A stretch of DNA of 64,000 bases from NCBI RefSeq assembly GCF_958298935.1, contig NC_084933.1, positions 12,135,001 through 12,199,000 on the forward strand, in the 5' to 3' direction. The notes beneath the pieces were generated by a model. That model was not told where the DNA came from, ran no database searches, and saw only the letters and a list, made by a program, of their open reading frames with translations. The DNA is from Phragmites australis. Taxonomy: Eukaryota > Streptophyta > Magnoliopsida > Poales > Poaceae. Shown here piece by piece: positions 32,661 through 44,380 of this stretch (positions are counted from its first letter, which is position 1; every line of letters begins with the position of its first letter). Position numbers and translations under genes: made by a program.

Positions 32661-33345
32661 GGATTGCTAGGGATCAACTGAGATACTCCTAGATAATTGG
32701 ATTACCCATGTACCTAGCTAGTGCTATAAGGTCTGATATCTCATTTGCTGTGAGCAAATTAAGCTGGTTTACTTCTAACCCGGATGATGATCAGTGGTGT
32801 GCGCTTGAACGAGTCATACACTATCTGCTAGGTAGTATGAGTTAGGACTTCACTATACTAGGTATCCATCAGTATTAGAGGGTTATAATGATTCAAACAG
32901 GATATTCGATATTGATGAGATCAATACCATAAGTAGTTATGTATTCACTCTTGGCGGTGCTACTGTCTTATGGAGGTCTTGCAAACAGACTATACTGATG
33001 AGGTCAACCATAAAAGTAGAACTCGCACCATTAGACACAACCACTATTAAGGCAGAATGGCAACGTGAGCTCTTGATGAATTTGCCAGTGGTTGATAAAC
33101 CGATACCGGCTATCCTTATGAACTGTGATAATTGAACGATTATTATCAAAGTGAACAGTTCTAATGAAAACATGAAATACCCAAGACATGTAAAGAGACC
33201 ATTGAAATCTATACAAAAAAAATGAGAAACTCCGAAGTGATAGCTTTGGATTATATCAAAACGGCTAAGAAAATGGCAAATCTATTTATAAAGGGACTAT
33301 CACGGAATATGATAGATAATGCATCGAAGGAGATGGGTATGTGAC
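32661..33345 (+). pseudogene. Copia pol C-terminus (RNase H region) relic
   Basis: Translation gives RPDISFAVSKLS-like, TSNPDDDQWCALERVIHYLL, EGYNDSN, ISSYVFTLGGATVLWRSCKQ, and further HVKRPLKSI and LFIKGLSR. These are the Copia RNase H motifs up to the end of pol, with several stops. Gag, protease, integrase and most of the reverse transcriptase are missing, so a large internal deletion joined the 5' LTR region to the end of pol. A polypurine tract-like ATGGTGGGG precedes the 3' LTR. Confidence 0.8.
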
Positions 33346-33902
33346 ATATGTGAGTTATACCATAGTAGTAACCCAACCTATGTGATCGGAGATCCCGTGA
33401 ATTAAGATTTAGGAAGAACACGTTATTGGTTAACTAAATAAGAGTACAACACAACCCGCTCGAGTAAAGATGCTATACTCTCAAAGTCTATAAGTCTGGT
33501 TGGCTATTGCTTTAATGTGTTTTTGTTGAATTTAATTAGCGAAGATGCTATTATATAAAGCATTCTTGAAAGAACACACCTATATGAGTCTGGCTATTGG
33601 TCACAGTTTGTGAGACTTTGGTTATTTCTAATAAACTCATGAAGGGACCATGGAATACAACTTATATGCTCTACCCAAGGGGTGGCCTATTGACAACCAA
33701 GTATCAGTTATGACTTTAAGTAAAACTTATTTGCACAAAACTTACAATTCAAGGCATAGTCTATTGTCCAAGTTATGAATGAGTGTAGCTTAATATTCTA
33801 TGTGGATGTTCAACCCTAATAGGTATCCATCGAAACACTGGTACATCAAATAATATTGAGAAAAGGCAAATCTCCATGTGGCTTTGAGATATGGTGGGGT
33901 AT

Positions 33903-34500
33903 TGTTAAAATATATGGGCTTGGTTCATTATATTTGAGTAATTCGAAATAAATCTCAAAGACCTAACTAAGTGGAGGTGATGGTGCATCCTTTAGTCCCA
34001 CCTTACTAGTGGAAGTGGAGGGAGATCAACTTATAAGAAATTGTCTCCTCCACCTATCGGGCCGTGGCCGTGGTCAAGGAGAAGGGCGCGGGCACACGAC
34101 ATCTACGTGAATGATCTGTCAAAATCAGGTCCAGTTGCTTTCTCATGTGTGACCTCTACTTCATTGTCGCCATCAACTGTTCACACAATCTGCTTTCTGA
34201 TCGTCATCAAGTCGCATTTTACATCATCATGGTCTGCTTCCTCTATGTCCCCTTCATTGTCATCTACTTCATCGCCATCACAGGGGACCTCCTTATCTCA
34301 CGCTGCCGATGAGACTCTTGTTTAGCTGTGATCTGTCATGTTTAGCATGTCTGTTTTCTTGCCGCTTTCATGTTGAAATATATTAGAGAGATATATGTCT
34401 AGGATAGACTCTTGTATTATGATAATGATAGTCGATCTGTTCCTATTCATGTTATATTTTAGAATTAAATTAAATCTGAAAGTGCTATTCTTTTCCAACA
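33903..34500 (+). mobile_element. 3' LTR of the Copia deletion derivative
   Basis: It starts TGTTAAAATATATGGGCTTG after a purine-rich tract and ends CTTTTCCAACA. The body is homologous to 31621-32654 but lacks its internal insertion. Confidence 0.75.
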
Positions 34501-34806
34501 TCCATCACATTGCAATAACCACCACCGGCAATAGGATGGCTGCGAGGTCGTCTCGCCAGTCACTTGCAGTGGCAGAGCTAGGATTTTACCACCGGGTGTG
34601 CCCATCCAACAAAGTACAAGAATAAAATTTTGTAACACCGCGATCCAATATAAAAGTATAAAATTTACTAAAAGTATGATATAAATATATTAAAAAGTCT
34701 CAACATCATAATATTACAATATAAAATATAAATAGTCCAAATAGGAAACAAAGTCTAGCATAAATAGAAGATTACAATCCTAGTCTTGATCTTTACTTTG
34801 TACTCT

Positions 34807-36990
34807 CTATTTTCTCATGGCTATGAAGGTCTCAATTAGATCATCTTCACTTATCTTAGAGAAAGCATCACGCTCAATAAATATAACTAAACAGTTATTC
34901 AATAACTTATCGCCCATAGTATTTCTTAACTTGTTCTTTACTAGACTCATTGCTGAAAAAACTATTTCAACACTTGCTATTGCTACCAGTAGGATCAAAA
35001 CAACCTTAAGAAGCAAGTACACCAAATCATAAATGACATGCTTTTTTATTTCAACAAGCCTAATAGAGAGTTCCCCAAGACTGTTTAGAGCTTTGAAACT
35101 ATCATCCAATCTCATATCACAAATAAAGTTATCAAGTTGAAATTCAAGTTTTATCAATTCCATTCTTGAAAAATCTTTTGGGTAAAACTTGGTGTGTTTA
35201 AAAAATTTGTGTGCATCATAAGAAGTAAATGAGTTGATGGGATTCAAGATAGACATTCACAGAAGCAACTCCATATTTACCTTATCAATCAGATTATCAA
35301 GCTCTTGCCAATTTTTATCAATGACACCAATATATACCTCTCTTCTATAATGATCATCAATTGTTTGTTCTGGATAAAACTGTGGGGATCTTCCATAAGT
35401 AACATATCTAACATCCAATGCAGGGACATCGATGTCATGTTTAATGCAAAATAATGTAACCATTCCTTAAAAGAATTCTTCCCACCCATGAGATCTCATT
35501 TGTTGCATTCTTTCTTTCACCACACTCACAGTGACATTGCATTAACAATATCTTAGTCTCTCTTTTGCAAAAACTAAGACAACTCATTTGTGTATCCAAG
35601 AATAATAAGCATCAAGTGTGCATTAAAAACAAACTCAAATGACTCAAAAATATCAACTATGGCATGTATGTTTGGCTAATCACCCCTTTGTGTGGGATAC
35701 TTTCCAAGAGTTATGAGTACTTCTCGCATTGTTGAATGCATATCAATAATGTACAAAACAGTCTTGTAGTGAGAACCCCACCGAGTGTCACCGGGCCTAG
35801 CTAACCCCATCTCTTGATTTAATCCACTTCCACTTTCTATTTCCCCCAATTCAAGTGCTGCCTTCAGTGTTTGAGCTCTAACATCTTGAAGCATGTCATG
35901 ACGCTTACAAGAAAGCTCCAATAATATTTAGCAAAAATGAGAAACTTGACAAAAAAACCAATCACAACCAACATTTCCCTTGGCAACAGCAACAAAAACC
36001 AATTGGAGTTGATATGCAAAACAATGGATGTAATAAGCAGAAGGAGACTCTTTCATGATCAAAGTTTCCAGTCAATTAATCTCTCCTTTTATGTTACTAG
36101 CCTCATTATATCTTTGCCCATGGATTTGAGTAAGAGTCAAATAATGACCAATAAGTAAAGATTAAATTTCTACCTTAAGTGACAAAGAAGTGGTACCAGC
36201 TATATAAACTATTCCGAGGAACCTCTCACGTACCCTTCCAAGTTTATCAATATAACGTAAACAAAGAGCTAGTTGTTCTTTATGTGATATATCACTAGAC
36301 TCATCAACCTAAACTGCATAATGATCATCACCAAGTTGTTCAATTATATGCTTAGTAGTTTCCTTAGCACAATATTGAATAATTTGCTTCTATATGGGAG
36401 GGGAAGTTAAGATGCAATTTCTTGGAGCATTTTTCAAAACTGACTTATTAACTTCTTTATTGTTTTCTACAAACCATTTTAAGAGTTCAAGAAAGTTTCC
36501 TCTATTGCTAGATTCCTCACTTTCATCATATCCATGGCATAGCAATCTTTGATGCAAAAGTAACCTCAAACATCTAAGTAAATAAGTCAACCTAACCTTA
36601 TAAAGACATAGATTCTCCTCTGACACCCTAACAAAAACCTTATCAATTGATTTACCTTGTACAAATAAACTGTATTTCTTTTAAGCTTTCTTGTGAGCAC
36701 TTTTTGTACCACCCACATGTTTGACAAGTGCGTCACTTCTATTCCAATTTCTCCAACCACCCTTAACAAACTTACCACTTCCACAGCTAAATAAATAACA
36801 AATCATGCAAAATGATGCATCCCTCTCAACACTATATTCAAGTCAAGGGTATTTATAGAACCAAACAATATTAAAGTGGTGATCCTTACCATACATGTCT
36901 CTAATTTTATAATCATGAGCATAAGGTTGGCACAGACCTGTCAAAATATATTCTCTCCGAACTGCATCTCGATCATTGACATCATAGCTT
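34807..36990 (-). pseudogene. hAT transposase relic (TTF zinc finger, DUF4371, dimerisation domain)
   Basis: In order on the minus strand: a TTF-type zinc finger (WFYKYP, ERDASFCMICYLF, KGGWRNWNRSDALVKHVGGT, about 36640-36990); a DUF4371-like part (RGNFLELLKWFVENNKEVNK, ESSDISHKEQLALCLRYIDK); the region ARPGDTRWGSHYKTVLYIID at 35676-35921; and a C-terminal hAT dimerisation domain (34807-35256, VEIVFSAMSLVKNKLRNTMG and LNNCLVIFIERDAF). Several frameshifts and stops separate the pieces. The gene resembles zinc finger MYM-type protein 1-like annotations in plants. It is inactive. Confidence 0.8.
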
Positions 36991-37024
36991 GCAATGAGCA
37001 CTCTAAGTCTAGATCATGTACGAG

Positions 37025-37265
37025 ACGATTAACTTCATAAATTGGAGGTAGTTCTTGTTTTTCAGGTTGCACTTCAACCACAAACGAAACCGAAGGTGGT
37101 TCTTATTTTTCTGTTTGCACAAACATCATAAATTGGAGGTGGTTCTTGTTCTTCGGATTGCACTTCAACCACAACCAAAACCGAAGGTGGTTCTTGTTTT
37201 TCTGTTTGCACTTCATAACAACCAGAACCAGAGATGGTTCTTGTTCTTCTGTTTGCCCTTTAGCC
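37025..37265 (-). repeat. Tandem repeat of about 60-100 bases in the hAT N-terminal region
   Basis: GGTGGTTCTTGTT-type units recur five to six times, alternating with TTCTGTTTGCACTTC. On the minus strand they encode Gln/Glu/Pro-rich repeats, a known feature of the variable N-terminus in this transposase group. Confidence 0.75.
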
Positions 37266-37987
37266 GCCACTAGAATGGGTGGCGAAGAAGATACAATCTT
37301 CTTTGCTTTTGCTTCATATTTATGAAAAAGTTCAGCAATACCTCCATTCCTCTTTATGTCCTAACAATTTTACCAGAACAGTTCACGAGTAAAACTAAGT
37401 CAATTAATAATTCCCAATTTCATCAGGACATAAAAGCAATTTTAGTCATCTGAACATAAAGAAATTTTAGAATGTTACTTTAAATTATGAAGCATCTAAG
37501 AGAATAAATAACCAAGCAAAAATCAATGGTGGCGCTGCTTGCATGCTTGCCGCTGCTCCTGAAAGAGTCTCCACCAGCGCTCTCTCTCTTGGCGTCGCTC
37601 TTGCTTGCAGCCTACCGGCGCCCGGCTGCCGCTACTGCTCGCCGCGCATCGCTCTCCCGCGGTCCCGCTTCCGCCGCCGCCCCCCCCCCCCCCACCTCGT
37701 GTCGCGCGCCACTCGCCTACGTTAGGGTTAAGAGCAGCACGTGCCCGGTTGTCGGGAGCTGGTGGCCTGGTGCCTGGCGAGGATGATGGAGGAGAGACGA
37801 AGGGAATGGCCCTGTGGGATTTGGGATGACGGCCATGCCCGAAGCAGGCCAGAAGGCCTAGAACGTCATGGCCCCGTGGGTTTTTTTGTCGTGCAGTCGT
37901 GCAGAGTTGCTCTGCGGGACCAAAATTTAGGATGGTTCTTGGACAGAAACACCTTGGAGCTCTGCGCCTGGTCACATGATGCATTTA

Positions 37988-38130
37988 TCACACGGCATGC
38001 TTGACGACCCTACTGTAGCTGGTCTGCAGTTCCCAGTACCTGCTCCACAGCAGGATCCCGCCGTAGTTCCTCGACCTCCACACTATCGGCAGTACCTCCA
38101 ACGCCAGTGTCGCCGACTTCACGTACCCGT
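37988..38130 (-). pseudogene. GH18 (class III chitinase / xylanase inhibitor-like) C-terminal fragment
   Basis: The minus strand reads GYVKSATLALEVLPIVWRSR, then NYGGILLWSRYWELQTSYSR, then VVKHAV and a stop. The NYGG-[IV]-x-[LV]-W-x-R-[YF] block and the following YS are the last beta-alpha unit of plant GH18 proteins. Those proteins are secreted and cleave chitin, or in XIP-type members inhibit xylanases. The remainder of the about 300-residue protein is missing, and upstream sequence is unrelated AT-rich DNA. It is a truncated relic. Confidence 0.6.
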
Positions 38131-38139
38131 TTGGTAAAT

Positions 38140-40900
38140 CTTTGTTTCCAGTTACTACTTGTTTCGTAAATGGTAAGCACTACTGGGAACAGTATTATCG
38201 GGACACTTATGTCCAATTTTTTCTCGAATCTAATCGAATTCTAATACCTATATCGGATCCTAAATTATATTTTACATATTTAATTTTTTTTACTAAATCA
38301 AACATCTGAATCCTAACCAGATTCTAACACCATATCCATATCCAAATAATACTGCAAACAAAACAACATTATTTTTATACATAATCAGTTGCTTCGCTTG
38401 AAGGCGTTTAGCATAGATTTGTATGAGATCGAGATTAGATAAGAACGTTCGTGCGTGTGAATATGTATGATGTGTGCCAGCAGTTGTTGCATGTCAAACG
38501 CCTCCGTGCGAAGCAACTGATGCCAACTAGTTTGTCCGTACATATATATTACAGGTTGCAGTTGCACACCCCCCTCACCACATCGCCCAATAAGACGTGT
38601 TACATACAGTCAGATAGTCTAAACTTTGACCATCGACACCTTGTTACGTACATAAGAATGAATATTTCCATGATACGAGAAGATTCGTCCTTTATAGTAG
38701 TTTCGTATTTCCTCTGGTCACAGACAAGTATTATTTTAGGTATTAATACGGTCTCTAAAGTATAATTTTAACTACTATTTTTTTTAACATATTAATAAAA
38801 TATAGCAAAAATATACTATTATGAATATATTTTTCAAAACGTAATATATAAAAAGTAATTTATAGCTAAAATTTGAAATAGATGACACTACTACATAATA
38901 GGCTATCCATGCCCTATTATCATTTCATAGAAATAGACGAATTTGTAAAATATGTTTGTGAGTTCTGACATATCCAGACGGCTAGTCATATTAAAAGACA
39001 CGTCAGCCATCTTTGAGTATTTTGTTAGTGATGAGTAAAAAAAAATTGTCTATATCACTCCGTCTATTTTAACTGTTTCTATGTTAGTGTGAGGAGTACT
39101 ACATGATTGTATTTGTTACATGATTGTATTTGTGTAAGAAACTGTTGTTTTCTACAGGGACAAAGAGCGATAAACATTGCTACTTGCAGCGGTCGATACT
39201 TTGTAGAGTCCTTGTTTAGGTCCGCATTTAGGCTGCAGCACATGTATATGTTGATCGATTTACACAACCAATGCCTGCAGGTCGTTGCGACAGCTATAGT
39301 TAAGACTTCTGATGCATCATCCATGGGAGTATTTGGGGATTTGCCAAGGATATGGCTGTCTTGACTATCATTGTTTAACCAACTAGTGCTTCGCATCACA
39401 AGGTAATGGAACAGGGAATTGTTTTGAGATTAAATATAAGAGGAAATCGAAGAAAAAATCTCGATCACGTTCTGGAGGATTTTTTTCTATCACTAAGTTC
39501 TGTTTTACTTAGCTAATTAAATTCAACCAAAATAGATATTTATTATTCGACAAGAACATGCTTGAGAGGTGCTGACTAGGATTGGACAACTCCATGAAAA
39601 AGAAGTGCACCATGATCGCGAGGTTAGAAAATCAGAAACCAACCCAAATAATAGAGTTAAATTGTATCTTCTAGCTATACATCACTCCACTAATTCCCTA
39701 TTAGAATGTCAATCAGATTTCTCGATCCACGAGATTCGGGCACCAATGATGAATTGTAATACACTAACAAGGTCATCTCCAGCTCAAGCATATTCTCTGT
39801 AAGAGTATCTCTGCCTCCGTAAATTAAGAATTCTGAGCTATGTTGTGGCTAGCACCTGATGTTGCCAAGCACTCTGTCCAGCATTGTTGCTAGTCAGTGG
39901 AGGCAGGTGTGGCGGTCAGCAGATCCGTAGGTAGGAGAAGAGCAACTGGCGTCCATGGTGACAACATTATTGTCTGGACAAGCGATGGTGAACGAGCGAG
40001 ATGAGGTGTAGCGGGAGTCCGAGATCTGTTTGATCTAGGTCTAACATTCCAAATTTCGATTTACTAATTCGTCAAAAATACACTTGTTAAATATATGATG
40101 CCAAGGCATTTGGTCACAAGGAAAAAAAGGGTAGCGGAAGAAAGCACTCGAGTCATATATAGGCACTAATGTGACATCTTGATGTGCGTTATGTATGCTC
40201 CGGTTAGATAGTCCTGTAACACCACATACGAGTTGTTGATAGCCCTTTTGTTACCAGCGAATCAGATTTCGTAGGGAAGTCCGTGCATTTATTTCCACGG
40301 AAATCTTATGTTGGACGCCGAAATTCAGATGTTGGTGGAAACTTGCGGAAGTTAGTGACGGTGGGGTCATGTAACTATATCATGATATAACCTCTTACAT
40401 ATGAGTCAACTTTTAATAGACTTTACGTGTCAGCGATGATATTATTCTATGCAACTACGTCACATGAATCGCTTCCAGGTACCCAAATTTTTCCTAAAAT
40501 TAAATTCTATATTTTTAAAAAGTTCTGCATAGAATTATCCCTCAACTTAATATCGTATGAAAATAGTAGTGACTTTCTTCACACCATGAGAAGGCACAAA
40601 TAACCGGTACACAGGGTCGAGGGTCTGTCCCGCGCCGCTGTGGCCTGGCCTGTGTAGTGGTAGCTAAATCTGTGAAGTACGAAACGACCAACATACATTC
40701 CTCCAAATATGGAAGTAACACATACTCCTATCAACAATCCTTCAGCGAAATAGATATCAATGACCACATACATATTCCCCGTACAACAATAACATCTCAA
40801 CAACCCAGTTTTGAGAAATAAGACATAAATATATAAATTGCAGAAAGAAAACTAGAAAACGAAAAGATGGACGGCCCATAGAGTACACATACCACCACAT
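38140..40900. other. Intergenic DNA without recognised genes
   Basis: This is mostly AT-rich. Around 38690-38880 a block with CTCTAAAGTATAATTTTAAC and many AT motifs looks like a mariner-type MITE remnant. ACATGATTGTATTTGT is duplicated in tandem at about 39101-39133. Short ORFs show no domain or codon signal. Confidence 0.4.
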
Positions 40901-41090
40901 GGACTGAGATCCTCCGTCTTTACAGAGCAAAGTCACCGTACTATAGTATTCATAAATTTAGTCTTTATGCGAGCCATTGGATTGAGAACAGACGCTGAGA
41001 TTTATTGGTACAGTAGCGACACTCATATTTTACTGTTTAAACTACTGTAGCATGATGACTTCATTCTGTAAAGGCAGAGGATCCCGGTCC
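40901..41090. mobile_element. Mutator-like MITE, 190 bp
   Basis: The left end GGACTGAGATCCTCCGTCTT and the inverted right end GGACCGGGATCCTCTGCCTT form terminal repeats of about 28 bases. The flanks CCACCACAT and CCACCACGC resemble a 9-base target duplication with two changes. It sits just 3' of the cysteine-rich gene. Confidence 0.65.
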
Positions 41091-41118
41091 CCACCACGCA
41101 TGTATGCGTCTGGGCAAA

Positions 41119-41733
41119 TTAATTGCGTGGCGGGCATTGCTTCCCGATGGACCTGATCACGCCGGCGTACTCCAAGATACCGAGCGCGGCGAGGGCCTTA
41201 CCGAAGAGGCTGCTACCATATGACCCGTCCGTCTGGCCGAGGCCGGCGAGGTAGCAGAAGCAGCCGGCATGCTGCTGCTGCGCCGGCAGGACCATCAACG
41301 CGTTGCAGCTGTCCTTCACGCTCCTGACGCCGGGCCATGTGCACCGGTTCTTCTGATCCATCGCCTCGGAGACGGTGGTGCCGGTGTTTCCGGAATACGA
41401 TTTCGAATCCTTGCAGGCCGTGTAGCTGTTGCACAGGTGCTGCAGCGGGACGCCGCGGTCGATCAGCGCGTACACGATCGGGCAGATGCACTGCCCGTGC
41501 TTGCCTAGCTCATCGCAGCAGTCGTCCCGCCTCTTCAAAAGCAGCTCCTTGGCGCCTTTGCAGAGGCCCCCTATCTTGTCCAGGTCCAGCTCCTTTTGGC
41601 CACCCGAGGGGTTCGAGGGGTACTGCGACTTCAACTCCGGCTCTGGCTCCGGTTGCGCATGCTCGTCGCCATAGCCAGAGGCCGCCGCGACGACGGCCAA
41701 CATCGGCAGGAGGAAGAGAAGCACGGAGGCCAT
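41119..41733 (-). CDS. Secreted cysteine-rich protein of unknown family, 204 aa
   Basis: The start at 41733 is chosen because it opens a signal peptide (MASVLLFLLPMLAVVAAASG) and lies 58 bases below a TATA box. The longer open frame begins upstream of that box. After the signal comes an acidic, Pro/Glu-rich segment (QPEPEPELK), then two cysteine-rich halves. The first has the pattern C-x14-CC-x8-CxC-x17-C-x5-C, and the second C-x10-C-x15-CxC ending in C. CC and CxC recall the eight-cysteine motif of lipid-transfer and inhibitor proteins, but the spacing does not fit and one cysteine is lacking per half. No intron is needed and the frame is clean. Expected location is the apoplast or vacuole. 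Function is not known. It may be an internally duplicated, diverged LTP-like protein. Confidence 0.8.
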   Translation of the reverse strand: MASVLLFLLPMLAVVAAASGYGDEHAQPEPEPELKSQYPSNPSGGQKELDLDKIGGLCKGAKELLLKRRDDCCDELGKHGQCICPIVYALIDRGVPLQHLCNSYTACKDSKSYSGNTGTTVSEAMDQKNRCTWPGVRSVKDSCNALMVLPAQQQHAGCFCYLAGLGQTDGSYGSSLFGKALAALGILEYAGVIRSIGKQCPPRN

Positions 41734-41790
41734 TGCGTGGATTGCTACGTGAGTGTATATGTCGTGTGGTCGAATGGTGGCAGCTGTTGC

Positions 41791-41800
41791 TCCTTTTATA
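41791..41800 (-). promoter_or_regulatory. TATA box of the cysteine-rich protein gene
   Basis: TATAAAAGGA on the minus strand lies 58 bases upstream of the ATG at 41733. Transcription would start about 30 bases below it, leaving a 5' UTR of roughly 30 bases. Confidence 0.75.
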
Positions 41801-41899
41801 GGGGAGGCAGATAGAGAGGGAACCACTGATGACGAACATGGCAATGGTTGTCAAATCATTTGCAGCTGATGCGTTTCTTAGTTGGCATGTGGCTAATGG

Positions 41900-42730
41900 A
41901 ATCATGCGCTAAACCCTTAGACTTCGAGAGATCTTAGAACGTGGCCACGGGCCGATTATTACGAGATACTCTCTCGTTTCGCAATATATCAAATTTGCAC
42001 TCATTAGATGGATCAGTACCAACATTCGTCTAATAAAAACAGGAATGATCAAATTCGATAAATAATTCTAGGTATTCGGATCAGACAAATATTACAAAAC
42101 AGGTAATAATTAATGTTTTGTTTAGTTGTGCGTTGAGCTCATTTTTTTTGTTGGCCAGGTAGTTAGAAGGACTGTTGTGTATCGGCAATGCGATTGGAGG
42201 GTATTCTATACACAAACACTCGAGAGAGTTAAGACGATATAAAACACTCCTCTTTAATGACAGACTATATTTGTTCATAAACTTTATTTATATATGGGGA
42301 TTAGCAATGTGTGTAACTATCAAGACTGATATACGCATGGGCCTTATAGACAGTTAAAAGGGATTTATGATGTCCTAAGAGACTAAATTAGGACATTTCA
42401 AACTAATCAACTCTAAAAACTTCACAAGATAAATCTATATCAATTTTTATCCAAATGTGTTTCAGATTCATCCAATATGTCTATTCTACCATTCAAAAAA
42501 GTTTACAATATATAATCAATCCTAGTAAACTACTTAGAAAAGTAAACATGTAAAAGTAAATATGTAAATGCAGAAACGTAAATATGATAGAGATAGCAAA
42601 CTCAGTATAAAGAATTTTTTTTCTCGTGATATCGATGACAAATGACACCCATAATACACGTTAGAGTAGTCACCTAAACTATTACTCCCGAACAACATCA
42701 GATCACGACCCTTGAACCAGCTAGACCTCA
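41900..42730. other. Promoter-distal and intergenic DNA; nothing recognised
   Basis: AT-rich DNA, no domain-bearing ORF, no repeat of note. Confidence 0.4.
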
Positions 42731-42735
42731 AGTAG

Positions 42736-43060
42736 CACTACAACAAATTCAATGTTATATAACAAAGCCAATAAGTCACAAAAGGTCGTATTTTTGTCAT
42801 GAAAACTTATCTACGATGAAAAATTAGCGTCACAATAGTCATTATAAATAGTGCATCATATAATATATTTTGTGACGAAATTGGTTCGTATCGTCACAAA
42901 TCTAGCACCCAGCTACGAGTTCCTCTTCTGCGGATGCACCTTCGCCTCACTATGACCCGGGATGGGAAGAGAAAGGAAAGCCTAATTTTGAGAACATAAA
43001 CATGAACGGAATGCCCAAGCAATCCATTATCTGTGACAAAATTCAATTGTCATTGATAAG
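42736..43060 (+). mobile_element. CACTA-type terminus without visible partner
   Basis: CACTACAACAAATTCAATGT at 42736 is a typical CACTA terminal sequence. Inside are subterminal motifs such as GTCACAAAAGGTCG and TTTTGTGACGAAATTGG in both orientations. No inverted terminus was found in the next 2 kb, so the element is truncated or its other end has decayed. Confidence 0.6.
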
Positions 43061-44180
43061 CACCATTTTGTGATGTGAGTTTCTAGCTTGCCACAAGAGA
43101 TTTATAACAAAATATATTATTATAAGAGGCATGAAAATATAGTATTCCATACTCCATTTATACCATGAAATTAAACTATATTTAAAAAGCATCATGTAGA
43201 AGCTTCAATAGTACACATTCACAAAAGAAATATTTGTACATCTATTTACATCTAAACAAAATTTATGACATCTATTCACTTACGTAAATCTATTTACGTC
43301 CATACAAAATTTACGGCATCTATATCAATCCGAATAGCTCCTGCAATGTGGATTGTGAAGTCAAAATCAAAGCGAGTAAGGCTGCCTTGGCAACGCAATG
43401 TAGTTGCTCCACCTCGACAAACCCTCTAAACTGGCTTCGCTTATGAGGTAAGTAAAGAGAAGCGACCAGTCCAACACGGAATTCCTGGTCAGATGTGCAA
43501 ATATAGCAATTAAGCCGTGTACCCTTCCCCCATTTCTTCTAAATCTCACAAACTATTCAAATGGAGTACTACAATTCATCTGAACTGCAAAAATCCCTAC
43601 CAATTCTATGACATATATAACAAAAGAAGGGCAATGTTGTGTTCTTGGCACAACAGCAGTGATGATTTGACTTCTTCCTTGCTATTTCCGTGTCGTCGAC
43701 TTTAGACCCGTGCTTTGGCAAGTCCGGGAGTAGAGGCCATCGGCCATGATAGATTGTCAACTAGAGTGTATACAAATTTCATTTGAATACAGCCTCACAT
43801 CCTTGTTCTAAGGATCCATAACAAATTACCAAGACATATTTCCATGATGAAATTTGGTTAGTACATATTTGCCCCTAATCACTAATAACTACTTTTGCTT
43901 TGAGATTCACAATTCAATTTCTTTTCCAAAATTGGTATCATGAAATTATTGTTTTTTAAACATCAATGGTAGGATTGTTTTATATCATGGTAGGATTGTT
44001 TATTAGCAATATCCTGTCATTAGCAATTTTTCTTCTCAAGCTTGCCAGGCACAAGCATCACCTAGCAAAATGTTTTAACCAGCTGATCTAATTAGTTTTG
44101 GGCCCTCCTTGCGATCATCTATGAAACACAGCCATCAAAATTTCCTTAATGCAATACGGAGCAGTGTTTAACCGGAGCTC
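43060..44180. other. Intergenic DNA; nothing recognised
   Basis: AT-rich sequence with short ORFs lacking any domain. Part of it may be the interior of the CACTA element. Confidence 0.35.
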
Positions 44181-44187
44181 CCTTCCA

Positions 44188-44380
44188 GGTGGAGAAATCA
44201 AGAATACAGATTCTGCCGCTGCACGATTTTTCAAGGAGTCATCCGGAGATGGCCGGCCCAACCGCGAACGCTGATCTTGACATCCCGGAATCGGTGGGGC
44301 TGTCCACTCGGCCTTCTCGCAAAAGGATGGTTGAGACCGGCTCAGTGAGGCGCACTACCAGGAGGAGGCATTCGTGATAT
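44188..44380 (+). pseudogene. Possible orphan last exon, unknown protein
   Basis: CTTCCAG at 44182-44188 could be a splice acceptor. It is followed by an open frame VEKSRIQILPLHDFSRSH, then DIPESVGLSTRPSRKRMVET, and a basic tail RTTRRRHS before a stop. The Arg/Ser-rich end suggests a nuclear protein. I do not recognise it and no upstream exon was found, so it may be an exon relic or chance. Confidence 0.25.

Larger units (their letters stand above)
34567..37800 (-). mobile_element. TTF-type hAT transposon, degenerate
   Basis: The left terminus CAGTGGCAGAGCTAGGATTT at 34567 is the classic end of zinc-finger-TTF hAT elements. The transposase relic occupies 34807-36990 on the minus strand. A GC-rich leader (37530-37780) probably represents its 5' UTR. 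I could not find the matching right terminus, so the right boundary is a guess. Confidence 0.6.

Noticed and set aside
37523..38004. Gly-rich 153-codon ORF and opposing frames
   Set aside because: A poly-G/C run creates the Gly stretch. The region is best read as the GC-rich leader of the hAT element.
41734..41844. Upstream start giving a 241-residue cysteine-rich protein
   Set aside because: That ATG lies upstream of the TATA box and would bury the signal peptide. The start at 41733 fits both signals.
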